Assembly (NCBI RefSeq): GCF_025150565.1
Contig: NZ_CP102283.1
Coordinates: forward strand, 1,550,001-1,614,000
Length of the DNA stretch: 64,000 bases
Direction: 5' to 3'
Origin: Granulicatella adiacens ATCC 49175
GTDB lineage: Bacteria > Bacillota > Bacilli > Lactobacillales > Aerococcaceae
In this document: in pieces, positions 46,381 to 54,359 of the stretch
Numbering within the stretch: position 1 is the first letter of the stretch
How the letters are laid out: each line of letters opens with the position of its first letter
Program-made: the position numbers and the translations under genes
Notes under the pieces: model-generated
What the model was told of the DNA's origin: nothing
Seen by the model: the letters and a program-made list of their open reading frames with translations, nothing else
The model's database searches: none

Positions 46381-46686
46381 TTAGCATTTGACTTTCTGAG
46401 TGATTCTTTTCACCGCAATGTCTATTCTTTCAATCACTTCCCAGTAATCTGTTGGAAAGTTCTTTAATTCAACAATATCCACAGGATCAAAATGATACAC
46501 TAAATGACGAATCACTTGGTGATGAAGAAAAACAAGATTTTTAAAGTCCTCTAATGAAATAGATTCTAACCCTTCAATATATACACATAATTCCTTATAA
46601 GATTCTTCGTGAAAGAGACTTTCTTCATGTAGATAATATAAGTACGTCCCTTCTTCCAGTAGTACATTTTTTCTAATAAACGACAT
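46381..46686 (-). CDS. Small protein of unknown function
   Basis: 101 residues, mostly helical, rich in Glu, Tyr and His (EEGTYLYYLHEESLFHEESYKEL; LVFLHHQVIRHLVYHFDPVDIVELKNFP). GAAAGAGG precedes the ATG. It lies between two terminators, so it is expressed alone. Family not recognised. Confidence 0.55.
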   Translation of the reverse strand: MSFIRKNVLLEEGTYLYYLHEESLFHEESYKELCVYIEGLESISLEDFKNLVFLHHQVIRHLVYHFDPVDIVELKNFPTDYWEVIERIDIAVKRITQKVKC

Positions 46687-46713
46687 CCACTTAACCTCTT
46701 TCTGAAAACAAAA

Positions 46714-46735
46714 AGACTGAGGAAGCCCCCAGTCT
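46714..46735 (-). terminator. Terminator after htpX
   Basis: AGACTG pairs with CAGTCT, with partial inner pairing, and is followed on the minus strand by TTTTGTTTTC, six bases past the htpX stop. Confidence 0.7.
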
Positions 46736-46740
46736 AATTT

Positions 46741-47631
46741 CTACATTTTTTCTAAACGTTTAATACGGTTTTCCGTTGAAGGGTGGGTTGCAAAAAGTGA
46801 ATCTCCACTTTCTCCAAACGGATTCGAAATGTATAATGTTGCACTTTGTTTATTCGCTTCCGTCATTGGCGGTGCTTCAGAAATCTTTCTTAGGGCAGAA
46901 ATAAGTCCATAAGGATTTCTTGTAAATTCGACTGCTGTTGCATCCGCTAAATATTCACGGTTTCTGGATAATGCGAGTTGTAAAATCGTCGACATAAATG
47001 GTCCAAGAATCATTGCGACTAGACCAATTACCATAAAAATTGCATTGGCTCCGTCTTCATCATCATTATCACTACTTCTTCTTCCGCCACCCCAGAACAT
47101 CATTCGACTACCGAATTGAACCAGTAATGCTATGACTGCTCCAAGCGCAATAGCGATGGTTTGTAAACGAACATCATAGTTGCGAATATGCCCAAATTCA
47201 TGAGCAATAACGCCTTCCAATTCCTCACGATTTAATCGTTCAAGTAACCCTGTTGTCACTGCTACTGCTGCTGTTTGAGGTGAACTTCCTGTTGCAAAAG
47301 CATTTGGAGATTCGTCTTGAATAATAAACACTCGAGGCATTGGAACTTGAGCAACCATCGACATATCTGTCACAATATTCCATAACATTGGCGCTTGATT
47401 CTTATCCGTGATTTCTCGGGCATGATTTAACTGCATCACTACATTTGTCGCATTCGAAATCATCATCAATGAATAAATTCCACCAATCACTACAGCAAGG
47501 ATTACTCCAGCTGTTGCATTATTTAATGTGAAATACCCAATACCGATTCCTACCGCGATGAAGAGCACCATATATAAAGCAATCACAACAATTGTTCTTC
47601 TTTTATTAGAAGCAATTTGCTGATGTAACAT
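46741..47631 (-). CDS. htpX: HtpX membrane zinc metalloprotease
   Basis: 296 residues, M48 family. Two N-terminal helices (16-36, 40-60), zinc motif HEFGH (144-148) with the distal Glu in [27 protein letters not shown], and two further helices between. It takes part in quality control of membrane proteins. It lies 32 bases after lemA, the usual lemA-htpX pair of lactic acid bacteria and streptococci. Confidence 0.96.
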   Translation of the reverse strand: MLHQQIASNKRRTIVVIALYMVLFIAVGIGIGYFTLNNATAGVILAVVIGGIYSLMMISNATNVVMQLNHAREITDKNQAPMLWNIVTDMSMVAQVPMPRVFIIQDESPNAFATGSSPQTAAVAVTTGLLERLNREELEGVIAHEFGHIRNYDVRLQTIAIALGAVIALLVQFGSRMMFWGGGRRSSDNDDEDGANAIFMVIGLVAMILGPFMSTILQLALSRNREYLADATAVEFTRNPYGLISALRKISEAPPMTEANKQSATLYISNPFGESGDSLFATHPSTENRIKRLEKM

Positions 47632-47663
47632 ATCAGTACTCCTTCCTTCAGATTAACTATTAA

Positions 47664-48224
47664 TTAGAATTTAACTTCAGGAACTTTACGAGCTTCTACT
47701 GGAGTTTCTAACAATTCTTCTTTTGTAAATCCACCAAATCCAGCAACAATGTTTGTTGGAATAGATTCAACAGTAATATTGTATTTCGCAACACTTGAAT
47801 TGTACAATTGGCGAGAATAAGAAATTTTGTTTTCTGTATTTGTCAATTCTTCTTGTAAGTTTAAGAAATTAGTGTTGGCTTTTAAATCTGGATAGCTTTC
47901 AGCCAAAGCAAAAACAGTTTTTAAAGCACCTGATAATTGGTTAGATGCATCCATTTTTTCTTGTGGTGAAACGTCATTTCCCATCCCAGCGATTTGGTTT
48001 CTCATCGCAATTACTTGAGATAATGTTTCTTGTTCGTGTTTTGCATATCCTTTAACCGTTTCAACAAGGTTTGGAATTAAGTCATTACGACGTTGCAATT
48101 GAACATCGATTTGTGCCCATGCTTCCTTCACCCAGTTTTTTTGTTGTACAAGGCTGTTATAAGCGAAAACGCCCCAAATAGCTAGCACAACGACAATTCC
48201 TAAAATAGTAAATACTACTGACAT
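47664..48224 (-). CDS. lemA: LemA family protein
   Basis: 186 residues with an N-terminal helix (5-24), then the LemA core: NSLVQQKNWVKEAWAQIDVQLQRRNDLIPNLVETVKGYAKHE and LKANTNFLNLQEELTNTENKISYSRQLYN. The fold is an antiparallel helical bundle outside the membrane. It is probably functionally linked with HtpX downstream. AAAGGAGCGTGACATT precedes the ATG. Confidence 0.95.
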   Translation of the reverse strand: MSVVFTILGIVVVLAIWGVFAYNSLVQQKNWVKEAWAQIDVQLQRRNDLIPNLVETVKGYAKHEQETLSQVIAMRNQIAGMGNDVSPQEKMDASNQLSGALKTVFALAESYPDLKANTNFLNLQEELTNTENKISYSRQLYNSSVAKYNITVESIPTNIVAGFGGFTKEELLETPVEARKVPEVKF

Positions 48225-48367
48225 AATGTCACGCTCCTTTAATTTAAGTACCCCTATTATACCATATTTTCAAAAATACGTGTAAAATAGAAGATAAATA
48301 TATTATATCAGATTACGAGGCTGTGTACATCCCTCTCTAGTCAAAATGAACAGCCTGAAGGAGATTT

Positions 48368-49081
48368 ATGATTCAAAACCACTTTTTATCCCCCATCCAA
48401 CAGGATATCCCTGAAGAGTATCCTTTGCCTATTCCTAAAGCATATATCGATTTTATTCACGAAAATGGAGCAGGATACTTCAAAAACACTAAAATCTATA
48501 CAAGCGAGCCTACTCGATTTGGGATTGATTATGCTTTGTGTAATGGAATTTGCGGCTTTACTTCGGGTGATTTTTTCCCTAGTATTCTTTGCGAAAAATG
48601 GCAAAGTGAACAGACTTCTCTGCCTGAGTATTTGATTGTTTTCTTCCAGGATGGCCCTATCTATTATTGCTTTGATGTCCAAAAAGGCCCCCATTCCGAA
48701 CCAAGTATTCGTTTAGTGGATACGGAAATGGATCAATGGCTCACCTTAGCGGAGAACTTCTCTTCATTTCTAGAACAATTACACGAAACTACCGAAGAGC
48801 TTTCTTATGATTCAAAAGATTGGATCTCTATTCATACTTTAAACCAACACATGGGACAAGAAAACTTCCCCTATCAAGAAGAGCTACTTGAAATTCTGCA
48901 AGATACCACTCCCCAGCTATTTCTTCGTTGGATAGCATACCTCTTGGAACATTCTAAAAATGAAAATGAGCGAAACATTGCTCTGGAGAGATTTCAGTTT
49001 GTACAATCGTATCTCTCCTTACAATTTTCTTCGTATCCAGAGTATCAAATCTGTTATCAATACAGCCAGCCAGAATCATAA
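48368..49081 (+). CDS. SMI1/KNR4 (SUKH) domain protein
   Basis: 237 residues. The SUKH core spans about residues 15-145: LPIPKAYIDFIHENGAGYFKNTKIYT, NGICGFTSGDFFPSI, PEYLIVFFQDGPIYYCFDVQKGP and a closing acidic helix WLTLAENFSSFLEQLHE. SUKH proteins frequently act as immunity proteins to nuclease or other polymorphic toxins, but many stand alone, as here. The last 90 residues are a helical extension of unknown role. GAAGGAG stands before the ATG. One of few plus-strand genes. Confidence 0.75.
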   Translation: MIQNHFLSPIQQDIPEEYPLPIPKAYIDFIHENGAGYFKNTKIYTSEPTRFGIDYALCNGICGFTSGDFFPSILCEKWQSEQTSLPEYLIVFFQDGPIYYCFDVQKGPHSEPSIRLVDTEMDQWLTLAENFSSFLEQLHETTEELSYDSKDWISIHTLNQHMGQENFPYQEELLEILQDTTPQLFLRWIAYLLEHSKNENERNIALERFQFVQSYLSLQFSSYPEYQICYQYSQPES

Positions 49082-49113
49082 AAAGGCTTTAGAACAATGT
49101 TCTAAAGCCTTTT
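49082..49113. terminator. Bidirectional terminator between the SUKH gene and cdd
   Basis: AAAGGCTTTAGAAC pairs with GTTCTAAAGCCTTTT across a 3-nt loop. It serves both convergent genes. Confidence 0.88.
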
Positions 49114-49116
49114 CGA

Positions 49117-49521
49117 TTACATATTCAATGTTGTAAATGAGTAAGGAACTAACTCCTCTAATTTCAATTCAAGGATATCTCCTTTTCCGTTCAATAGAAA
49201 TACTGGAGTTTCTGGTCCACAGAATTCAACCATGACTTGACGGCAAATATTACAAGGAGGTAGGAAGCCTTCTGTCTTTCCTGCAACCGCAATAGCTGCA
49301 ATATCTCCTTGGCGATAGCCTTGCGAAGCTCCATAAAAAATAGCACTACGTTCGGCACAGTTTGTCACACCAAACGATACATTTTCCACATTCGCCCCTG
49401 TAATCACACGTCCATCCTTGTATAAAACAGCCGCACCTACAGGAAATTTGGAATAAGGACAGTAGGCATTTTTTAACACTTCTTTTGCTTGCTCCATAAG
49501 AGCTACTTTATCAATTGTCAT
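49117..49521 (-). CDS. cdd: Cytidine deaminase
   Basis: 134-residue pyrimidine-salvage enzyme of the homotetrameric type. The zinc site is C55-A-E57 (NCAERSA) plus PCNIC (C90, C93); NAYCPYSKFPVGAAVL and GANVENVSFG bind substrate. The start is ATG 49521 (AAGGAG nine bases before); the open frame extends 66 bases upstream without a site. Confidence 0.96.
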   Translation of the reverse strand: MTIDKVALMEQAKEVLKNAYCPYSKFPVGAAVLYKDGRVITGANVENVSFGVTNCAERSAIFYGASQGYRQGDIAAIAVAGKTEGFLPPCNICRQVMVEFCGPETPVFLLNGKGDILELKLEELVPYSFTTLNM

Positions 49522-49669
49522 TCGTTGAACTCCTTTTTTGTGTTGTATTCCTATTATACAGATTTTAACAATAGTTTCAATACTCAAAAATTTAAATTTC
49601 CGACCAGAGTCCTAGGTTATGCCCCTTCAACTGTGGTACACTTAACCCAACTACGAAAGGAGCTAAATG

Positions 49670-52195
49670 ATGTTACAGCTACAACATATTTCAAAAGTTT
49701 ATCATACAGCTAATCAAGAGTTTCACGCGTTGAAGGATATATCGATTCGCTTCCGTGAAAATGAGTTTGTCTCCATTCTCGGGCAATCGGGTTCTGGGAA
49801 AACCACCCTATTAAATATCATCGGTGGACTCGATCAATACACATCTGGTGATTTACTCATCCAAGGAAAATCAACAAAGCAATTTAAAGACCGCGATTGG
49901 GATAGTTACAGAAACCACACGATCGGATTTGTTTTCCAATCCTATAATCTGATTGGTCACCAAACGGCACTCTCTAACGTCGAGATTGCGATGACGCTCT
50001 CTGGTGTTTCAAAAGCTGAACGCAAAAAACGTGCCATCGAAGCGCTCGAACGAGTTGGCCTAAAAGACCATTTATATAAGAAACCAAGTCAGATGTCTGG
50101 GGGACAAATGCAACGAATCGCGATTGCGCGTGCCCTTGTGAATAATCCAAAAGTCGTTTTAGCCGACGAACCTACAGGAGCGCTTGATTCTGAGACCTCA
50201 GTTCAAATCATGGAGTTATTAAAAGACATCGCCAAGGAACGGCTGGTTATCATGGTGACGCATAACCCAGAACTTGCAAAGACGTACTCCACACGTATCG
50301 TACAAGTATTAGATGGAAACATCTTGAGCGATTCGAATCCATACGAACTAACAGAAGAGAAAACACAAGGCGACATTCAGTTCACGAAGACGAAAATGAA
50401 CTTTATGACGGCTCTTGCTCTTTCATTTAATAACTTATTGACGAAGAAAGGCCGTACCTTCCTAACCGCCTTTGCTGGTTCCATCGGGATTATCGGGATT
50501 GCCCTTATCCTAGCGCTCTCGAATGGTGTGAGCGACTACGTAAAAAAGGTGCAAGAAGATACCCTTGTCTCTCTTCCACTGACGATTAGCGAGCAGAACC
50601 AAAGCAATCTGTTAGCGACCTCCCCGGACTTAAGCGATAAGCCTTATAAAGACAATAATGAGCTTGGCGTTAATACTGTCCTTACAAAATTATTAAAAAA
50701 ACAAATTGGTAAAAATGATTTAGCTTCTTTTAAAAAATATTTGGAAGAGAATGCTTCTCAAGTCGAAGCACTTACAAAAGATGTTCGTTACCAATACAAT
50801 TTACAACCTTACATTTATGCGAGCGATACTTCCGATGGCCCAAAAAGTATCCTTCCTTCCACTCTTGCAGATGAAGTCGAAACTTCTAACCAAACAATGA
50901 AAGGCTACTTGCATAATATTGACTATTGGAGTGAACTTTCGAGTGATACGAACATGTTAGAAAGTCAGTACGATGTTTTGGAAGGACGTTTGCCAACAGA
51001 TAAATCAGAAATCGTTCTGATTGCCGATGAGAATAACGAAATTAGTGATTTGCTACTCTATAGTTTACGTATCAAAGATCCTAGCGAATTAAACGATGCA
51101 AAAAAACTAGATGAATTAGGTTCTCAAACATATCAATATAGTGATTTCATCGGAAAAACATTCAAAGCCGTTGTCAACACGAACCGATTCGTTAAGGAGA
51201 ACAACCAATGGATTAATAAAATTGACGACAAATCGTATATGAAGACACAAATCGAGAATGGCCTTGAGCTTAAAATCGTCGGTGTTCTTCGTCAAAAAGA
51301 AGGCACAAGATCTAGTGTGAACTCTCCTTCTGGTGGTGTGGCCTATACAAGCGCCCTTATCGATTACACTTCTGAGCAAATTCAAAATAGTGACATCGTG
51401 AAGGAGCAAGAAGCCAAACCAACCATCAATGTATTTACTGGAAAAGAATTTGCCAAAGATCCAAAACCATTCAATTCGGCTGATTTAACCGAAGAAGAAA
51501 AAATTCAATTGGCAAAAATGACGCCTGAACAACAAGCGCAATACGTCCAACAATACAACGACAACTTGGCTGCCACTTACGAAGAAAACCTGGCAAAATT
51601 GGGTGTTATCGACAAATCCAAACCGGCTGCCATCGAGTTCTACACCTCTTCTTTCCAACAAAAACAAGAGTTGAAGGACTTCATCAACGCCTATAACACG
51701 GCGAAAAAAGATGCCGGCGACGACGATAAAGTGCTCGCCTACTCTGACGATATTCAAACCATCATGTCATCCATTACAACAATGGTGGGTGTGATTACAA
51801 CAGTACTTGTTGGCTTCGTAGCTATTTCGCTCATTGTATCGTCAATTATGATTGCGATTATCACGTACATCTCAGTTCTCGAACGTACAAAAGAAATCGG
51901 AATCCTACGTGCAATGGGGGCTTCGAAGAAAGATATCCGTCGCATCTTTACTGCAGAAACTGCTATCGAAGGATTTATTTCCGGGGTACTCGGTATCACG
52001 ATTACGCTCCTTGCAACTTTCCCTATTAATGCGATTGTTGCACAGACAACCAAGGTCGACGGAGTTGCACAATTACCATGGGATGCCGCTTTTATCCTAA
52101 TTGTCATTTCTATCGTTCTTACAGTCTTAGCCGGTCTCATCCCTTCACGCATTGCAGCGAAGAAAGATCCAGTCGAATCGCTCCGCAGCGAATAA
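49670..52195 (+). CDS. ABC transporter with fused ATPase and MacB-like permease
   Basis: 841 residues. An ATPase domain of the LolD/MacB kind (1-220) has Walker A GQSGSGKT (38-45), signature MSGGQMQRIA and Walker B VVLADEPTGALD. It is fused to a permease with one helix near 255-275, a large extracellular region (about 290-690) and three helices at the end, including the FtsX-domain phrase SILERTKEIGILRAMGASKKDI-like. Such fusions export or sense peptides and antibiotics in Firmicutes. ATGATG offers two starts; the second has the better spacing to AAAGGAG. No two-component system is adjacent. Base composition is GC-richer than its flanks. Confidence 0.85.
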   Translation: MLQLQHISKVYHTANQEFHALKDISIRFRENEFVSILGQSGSGKTTLLNIIGGLDQYTSGDLLIQGKSTKQFKDRDWDSYRNHTIGFVFQSYNLIGHQTALSNVEIAMTLSGVSKAERKKRAIEALERVGLKDHLYKKPSQMSGGQMQRIAIARALVNNPKVVLADEPTGALDSETSVQIMELLKDIAKERLVIMVTHNPELAKTYSTRIVQVLDGNILSDSNPYELTEEKTQGDIQFTKTKMNFMTALALSFNNLLTKKGRTFLTAFAGSIGIIGIALILALSNGVSDYVKKVQEDTLVSLPLTISEQNQSNLLATSPDLSDKPYKDNNELGVNTVLTKLLKKQIGKNDLASFKKYLEENASQVEALTKDVRYQYNLQPYIYASDTSDGPKSILPSTLADEVETSNQTMKGYLHNIDYWSELSSDTNMLESQYDVLEGRLPTDKSEIVLIADENNEISDLLLYSLRIKDPSELNDAKKLDELGSQTYQYSDFIGKTFKAVVNTNRFVKENNQWINKIDDKSYMKTQIENGLELKIVGVLRQKEGTRSSVNSPSGGVAYTSALIDYTSEQIQNSDIVKEQEAKPTINVFTGKEFAKDPKPFNSADLTEEEKIQLAKMTPEQQAQYVQQYNDNLAATYEENLAKLGVIDKSKPAAIEFYTSSFQQKQELKDFINAYNTAKKDAGDDDKVLAYSDDIQTIMSSITTMVGVITTVLVGFVAISLIVSSIMIAIITYISVLERTKEIGILRAMGASKKDIRRIFTAETAIEGFISGVLGITITLLATFPINAIVAQTTKVDGVAQLPWDAAFILIVISIVLTVLAGLIPSRIAAKKDPVESLRSE

Positions 52196-52207
52196 CCACA
52201 ACACTTC

Positions 52208-52243
52208 AAAAGGTGGATAAAGTCCAAGACTTTACCCACCTTT
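52208..52243 (+). terminator. Terminator after the ABC transporter gene
   Basis: AAAGGTGGaTAAAGTC pairs with GACTTTAcCCACCTTT and is followed by TTTT on the plus strand. Confidence 0.85.
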
Positions 52244-52261
52244 TTTATTGCCTACATTTCC

Positions 52262-52301
52262 AAAATTAACATATATGTTAATTAACAGTTATGTTAATTT
52301 T
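52262..52301. promoter_or_regulatory. Clustered TTAACAT half-sites
   Basis: AAAATTAACATA at the left pairs with TATGTTAATTTT at the right; between them lie two more half-sites, giving TTAACATATATGTTAA (perfect palindrome) followed by TTAACAGTTATGTTAA. It looks like a tandem operator, but no gene starts nearby, so it might instead be part of a mobile-element end. Confidence 0.35.
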
Positions 52302-52409
52302 AGAAAGCCGTATTCAGCACCCCTAGCCCTAAAAAGCACAAGACAACTCGACTTTTCACAACCAATTGATTTGGCTCTAGGAAGCACGGATTCTATTACC
52401 TAAACTAAA

Positions 52410-52594
52410 AAAACAAAAATCCTCTGGACTCTATAGTGGGAACAGTAAAGAGGTGCAAGCAATGTGAATTACCGAGGGTTCGTGATTCATCACTTACCCT
52501 CGGTTTGAAGCTTGCTAGGAATTGAGACTTCGGCTCAATCCGGTGCCTTTACTGTCACCACTATGAAGATGTCCAGAGGACTTATTTTGTTTTA
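52410..52594 (+). repeat. Structured intergenic element, copy 3
   Basis: Outer arms AAAACAAAAAT, CCTCTGGAC, ATAGTGG and ACAGTAAAG pair with CTTTACTGT, CCACTAT, GTCCAGAGG and ATTTTGTTTTA. Inside: TGTGAATTA (52463-52471), hairpin A CCGAGGGT/ACCCTCGG (52472-52503), TTTGAAGCTT (52504-52513), and hairpin B ATTGAG-ACTTCGG-CTCAAT. A small hairpin ACATC-TGAA-GATGT follows at about 52602-52615; copy 4 has the counterpart ACATC-GCAA-GATGT. Confidence 0.75.
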
Positions 52595-52645
52595 TGCATA
52601 CATCTGAAGATGTTTAAAGTGACACTGATTCAGTTTTTTGATGAA

Positions 52646-52886
52646 GTTGAGCTCGCCATCGCAGAAATGGCGTGCGTTTCCTGAAACGTCCGCACGACTC
52701 GTTCCGAGTCCCTTCCGGCGTTCCAGTCCAACGGTCCATTTCTAAGCGCGATGTCTCACATCCTTTGTAGTTGAGCTCGCCATCGCAGAAATGCCGTGCG
52801 TTTCCCGAAACGTCCGCACGACTCGTTCCGAGTCCCTTCCGGCGTTCCGGTCCAACGGTCCATTTCTCAGCGCGATGTCTCACATC
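52646..52886. repeat. Two tandem GC-rich 124-bp repeats downstream of pepC
   Basis: Copies start at 52646 and 52770 with GTTGAGCTCGCCATCGCAG and differ at only a few bases. Each contains small hairpins: CGTTTC/GAAACG and GACTCG-TTC-CGAGTC; copy 1 also has GCCAT/ATGGC. The second copy ends at the pepC stop codon. GC content is clearly above that of the surroundings. A 89-codon minus-strand frame across both is a by-product of the repeat. Confidence 0.8.
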
Positions 52887-54212
52887 CTAGGCTAGAGACC
52901 CCATTGGATCCCAAGGCGCTAATACAATTGGCTCGCTGTTGAAAGCGTCGAGTTGCTCTTTTGTAAGCAAATCTTTTCTGATAACAATCTGATACGTATA
53001 CTCATCCATCCACGCATCGCTCATCATCCAGAACCCTTCAACCCCAGATTCTTCACCCCAACTATTTTCCACTTTCCAGCGATTTGGTTTACCATCGACA
53101 AGGTTCACCCCTGTTAATACCATTGCGTGCGTCATTAAGCTATCGCCGTATTCAAGACGTTCGCCTTTTGTGAGTGAATAATCGATTCCCGTTAAACCTT
53201 TAAGGTCAAAGTTATTCAGCGCAAGACGACCGTTACCACGGTTTGAAGATTGACCGACATCGCAACCGAACCATACAGATTCCCCTTGTTCTAATTGGCG
53301 AATCGCTAACTCTTTGAAGGTTGCCATATCAAGGTTCAAGTAGCGCACTTGGTTGCCAACGACATTTCCAAGCATATCAACAGTGTAGGAACAGTTGAAT
53401 GGTTTGTCCGCTGTCGGTGAATTGATGATAGACACATAATCGTCCAAGTTTAAGCCCACGAATTGTTCGAAGAAGCTTTGTGGTGTCAAATTCAAGTGAC
53501 GGTGGAATTCCTTGTCTTTATCACGATATTCGAAGTCGAATGTTTCTGGTGGAGTTCCAAGAGTCACGCTAAGTAAGTCATACACTTCTTGCATTAATTG
53601 CTTACGCGTTTCGTTGATTTCCGCTTCGCTAGCACCTCTTGCCACTAGGTCACGAAGCACTTTTGCATCTTGGCGAAGTTTTTTATTTAAGTATTTGTTC
53701 AAATCGCTTGAAGCCGAGCTTGAAAAACTTTCCGGCATCACACTCTTTGGCACAACCCCATATTTCTTGAAGATAGACACGATCATATCCCATTGCCCAC
53801 CGTCTTGTTGAGGGGTTTGTAAAAGGAAGGCTACATTGCGGCTTGTCACAGGTTCGCCCGCTGTTTTCAAAATATTTTCATGGAAATAATTCGCCTTTTC
53901 GTATTTATCCCAGAAGAAAGTATAGCTTTGTGAGAGTTCGAATTCTTCGAGCTTGAAGTTATTAAAAAGTCTGTGGCGGAATGTATTGAGCGCCGCAAAC
54001 ATCCAGCAACGACCAGAAGCCTTTTGATTGGCTACTTTTCCGTGTTCTAAATCAATCGAATACACCGGCTGATTTTCCACAACAGAAGCGACCGTTTCAC
54101 TAGCACCTTTCAAACCATTCTTCACCGCAGCATTTTGCGCCACAATACGCTCTGGTTTACTTTGAAAACTTTCTTTATATTGTTTCGTCAATTCCTTCGT
54201 TAACGTAAACAT
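52887..54212 (-). CDS. pepC: Aminopeptidase C (bleomycin hydrolase family)
   Basis: 441-residue papain-fold peptidase C1B that forms hexamers and removes N-terminal residues from peptides in the cytoplasm. The active-site Cys69 is in KASGRCWMFAALNTFRHRL, the His in LMTHAMVLTGVN and the Asn in WKVENSWGEESG. Length is normal. No classical terminator follows; the GC-rich repeats directly after the stop may serve that role. AAAGGAGATG precedes the ATG. Confidence 0.96.
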   Translation of the reverse strand: MFTLTKELTKQYKESFQSKPERIVAQNAAVKNGLKGASETVASVVENQPVYSIDLEHGKVANQKASGRCWMFAALNTFRHRLFNNFKLEEFELSQSYTFFWDKYEKANYFHENILKTAGEPVTSRNVAFLLQTPQQDGGQWDMIVSIFKKYGVVPKSVMPESFSSSASSDLNKYLNKKLRQDAKVLRDLVARGASEAEINETRKQLMQEVYDLLSVTLGTPPETFDFEYRDKDKEFHRHLNLTPQSFFEQFVGLNLDDYVSIINSPTADKPFNCSYTVDMLGNVVGNQVRYLNLDMATFKELAIRQLEQGESVWFGCDVGQSSNRGNGRLALNNFDLKGLTGIDYSLTKGERLEYGDSLMTHAMVLTGVNLVDGKPNRWKVENSWGEESGVEGFWMMSDAWMDEYTYQIVIRKDLLTKEQLDAFNSEPIVLAPWDPMGSLA

Positions 54213-54320
54213 AACTTCATCTCCTTTAACCTTAATATTCTTATCGTACTCCTCTTAAGAAACGGATGCAATACGATTTAATAAAAAAGCAACAATATCA
54301 TTTATATTTTGCTTCCATCA

Positions 54321-54348
54321 AAAAAGACGGTATCCCTACCGTCTTTTT
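54321..54348 (-). terminator. Terminator after the histidine-triad gene
   Basis: AAAAAGACGGTA pairs with TACCGTCTTTTT across TCCC. It lies 12 bases past the stop at 54360 and works in both directions. Confidence 0.88.
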
Positions 54349-54359
54349 CTAATACCCTC

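Noticed and set aside
52614-52883. 89-codon minus-strand frame downstream of pepC
   Set aside because: It is created by the two 124-bp repeats; its two halves are the same DNA read in different frames and no ribosome-binding site precedes it.
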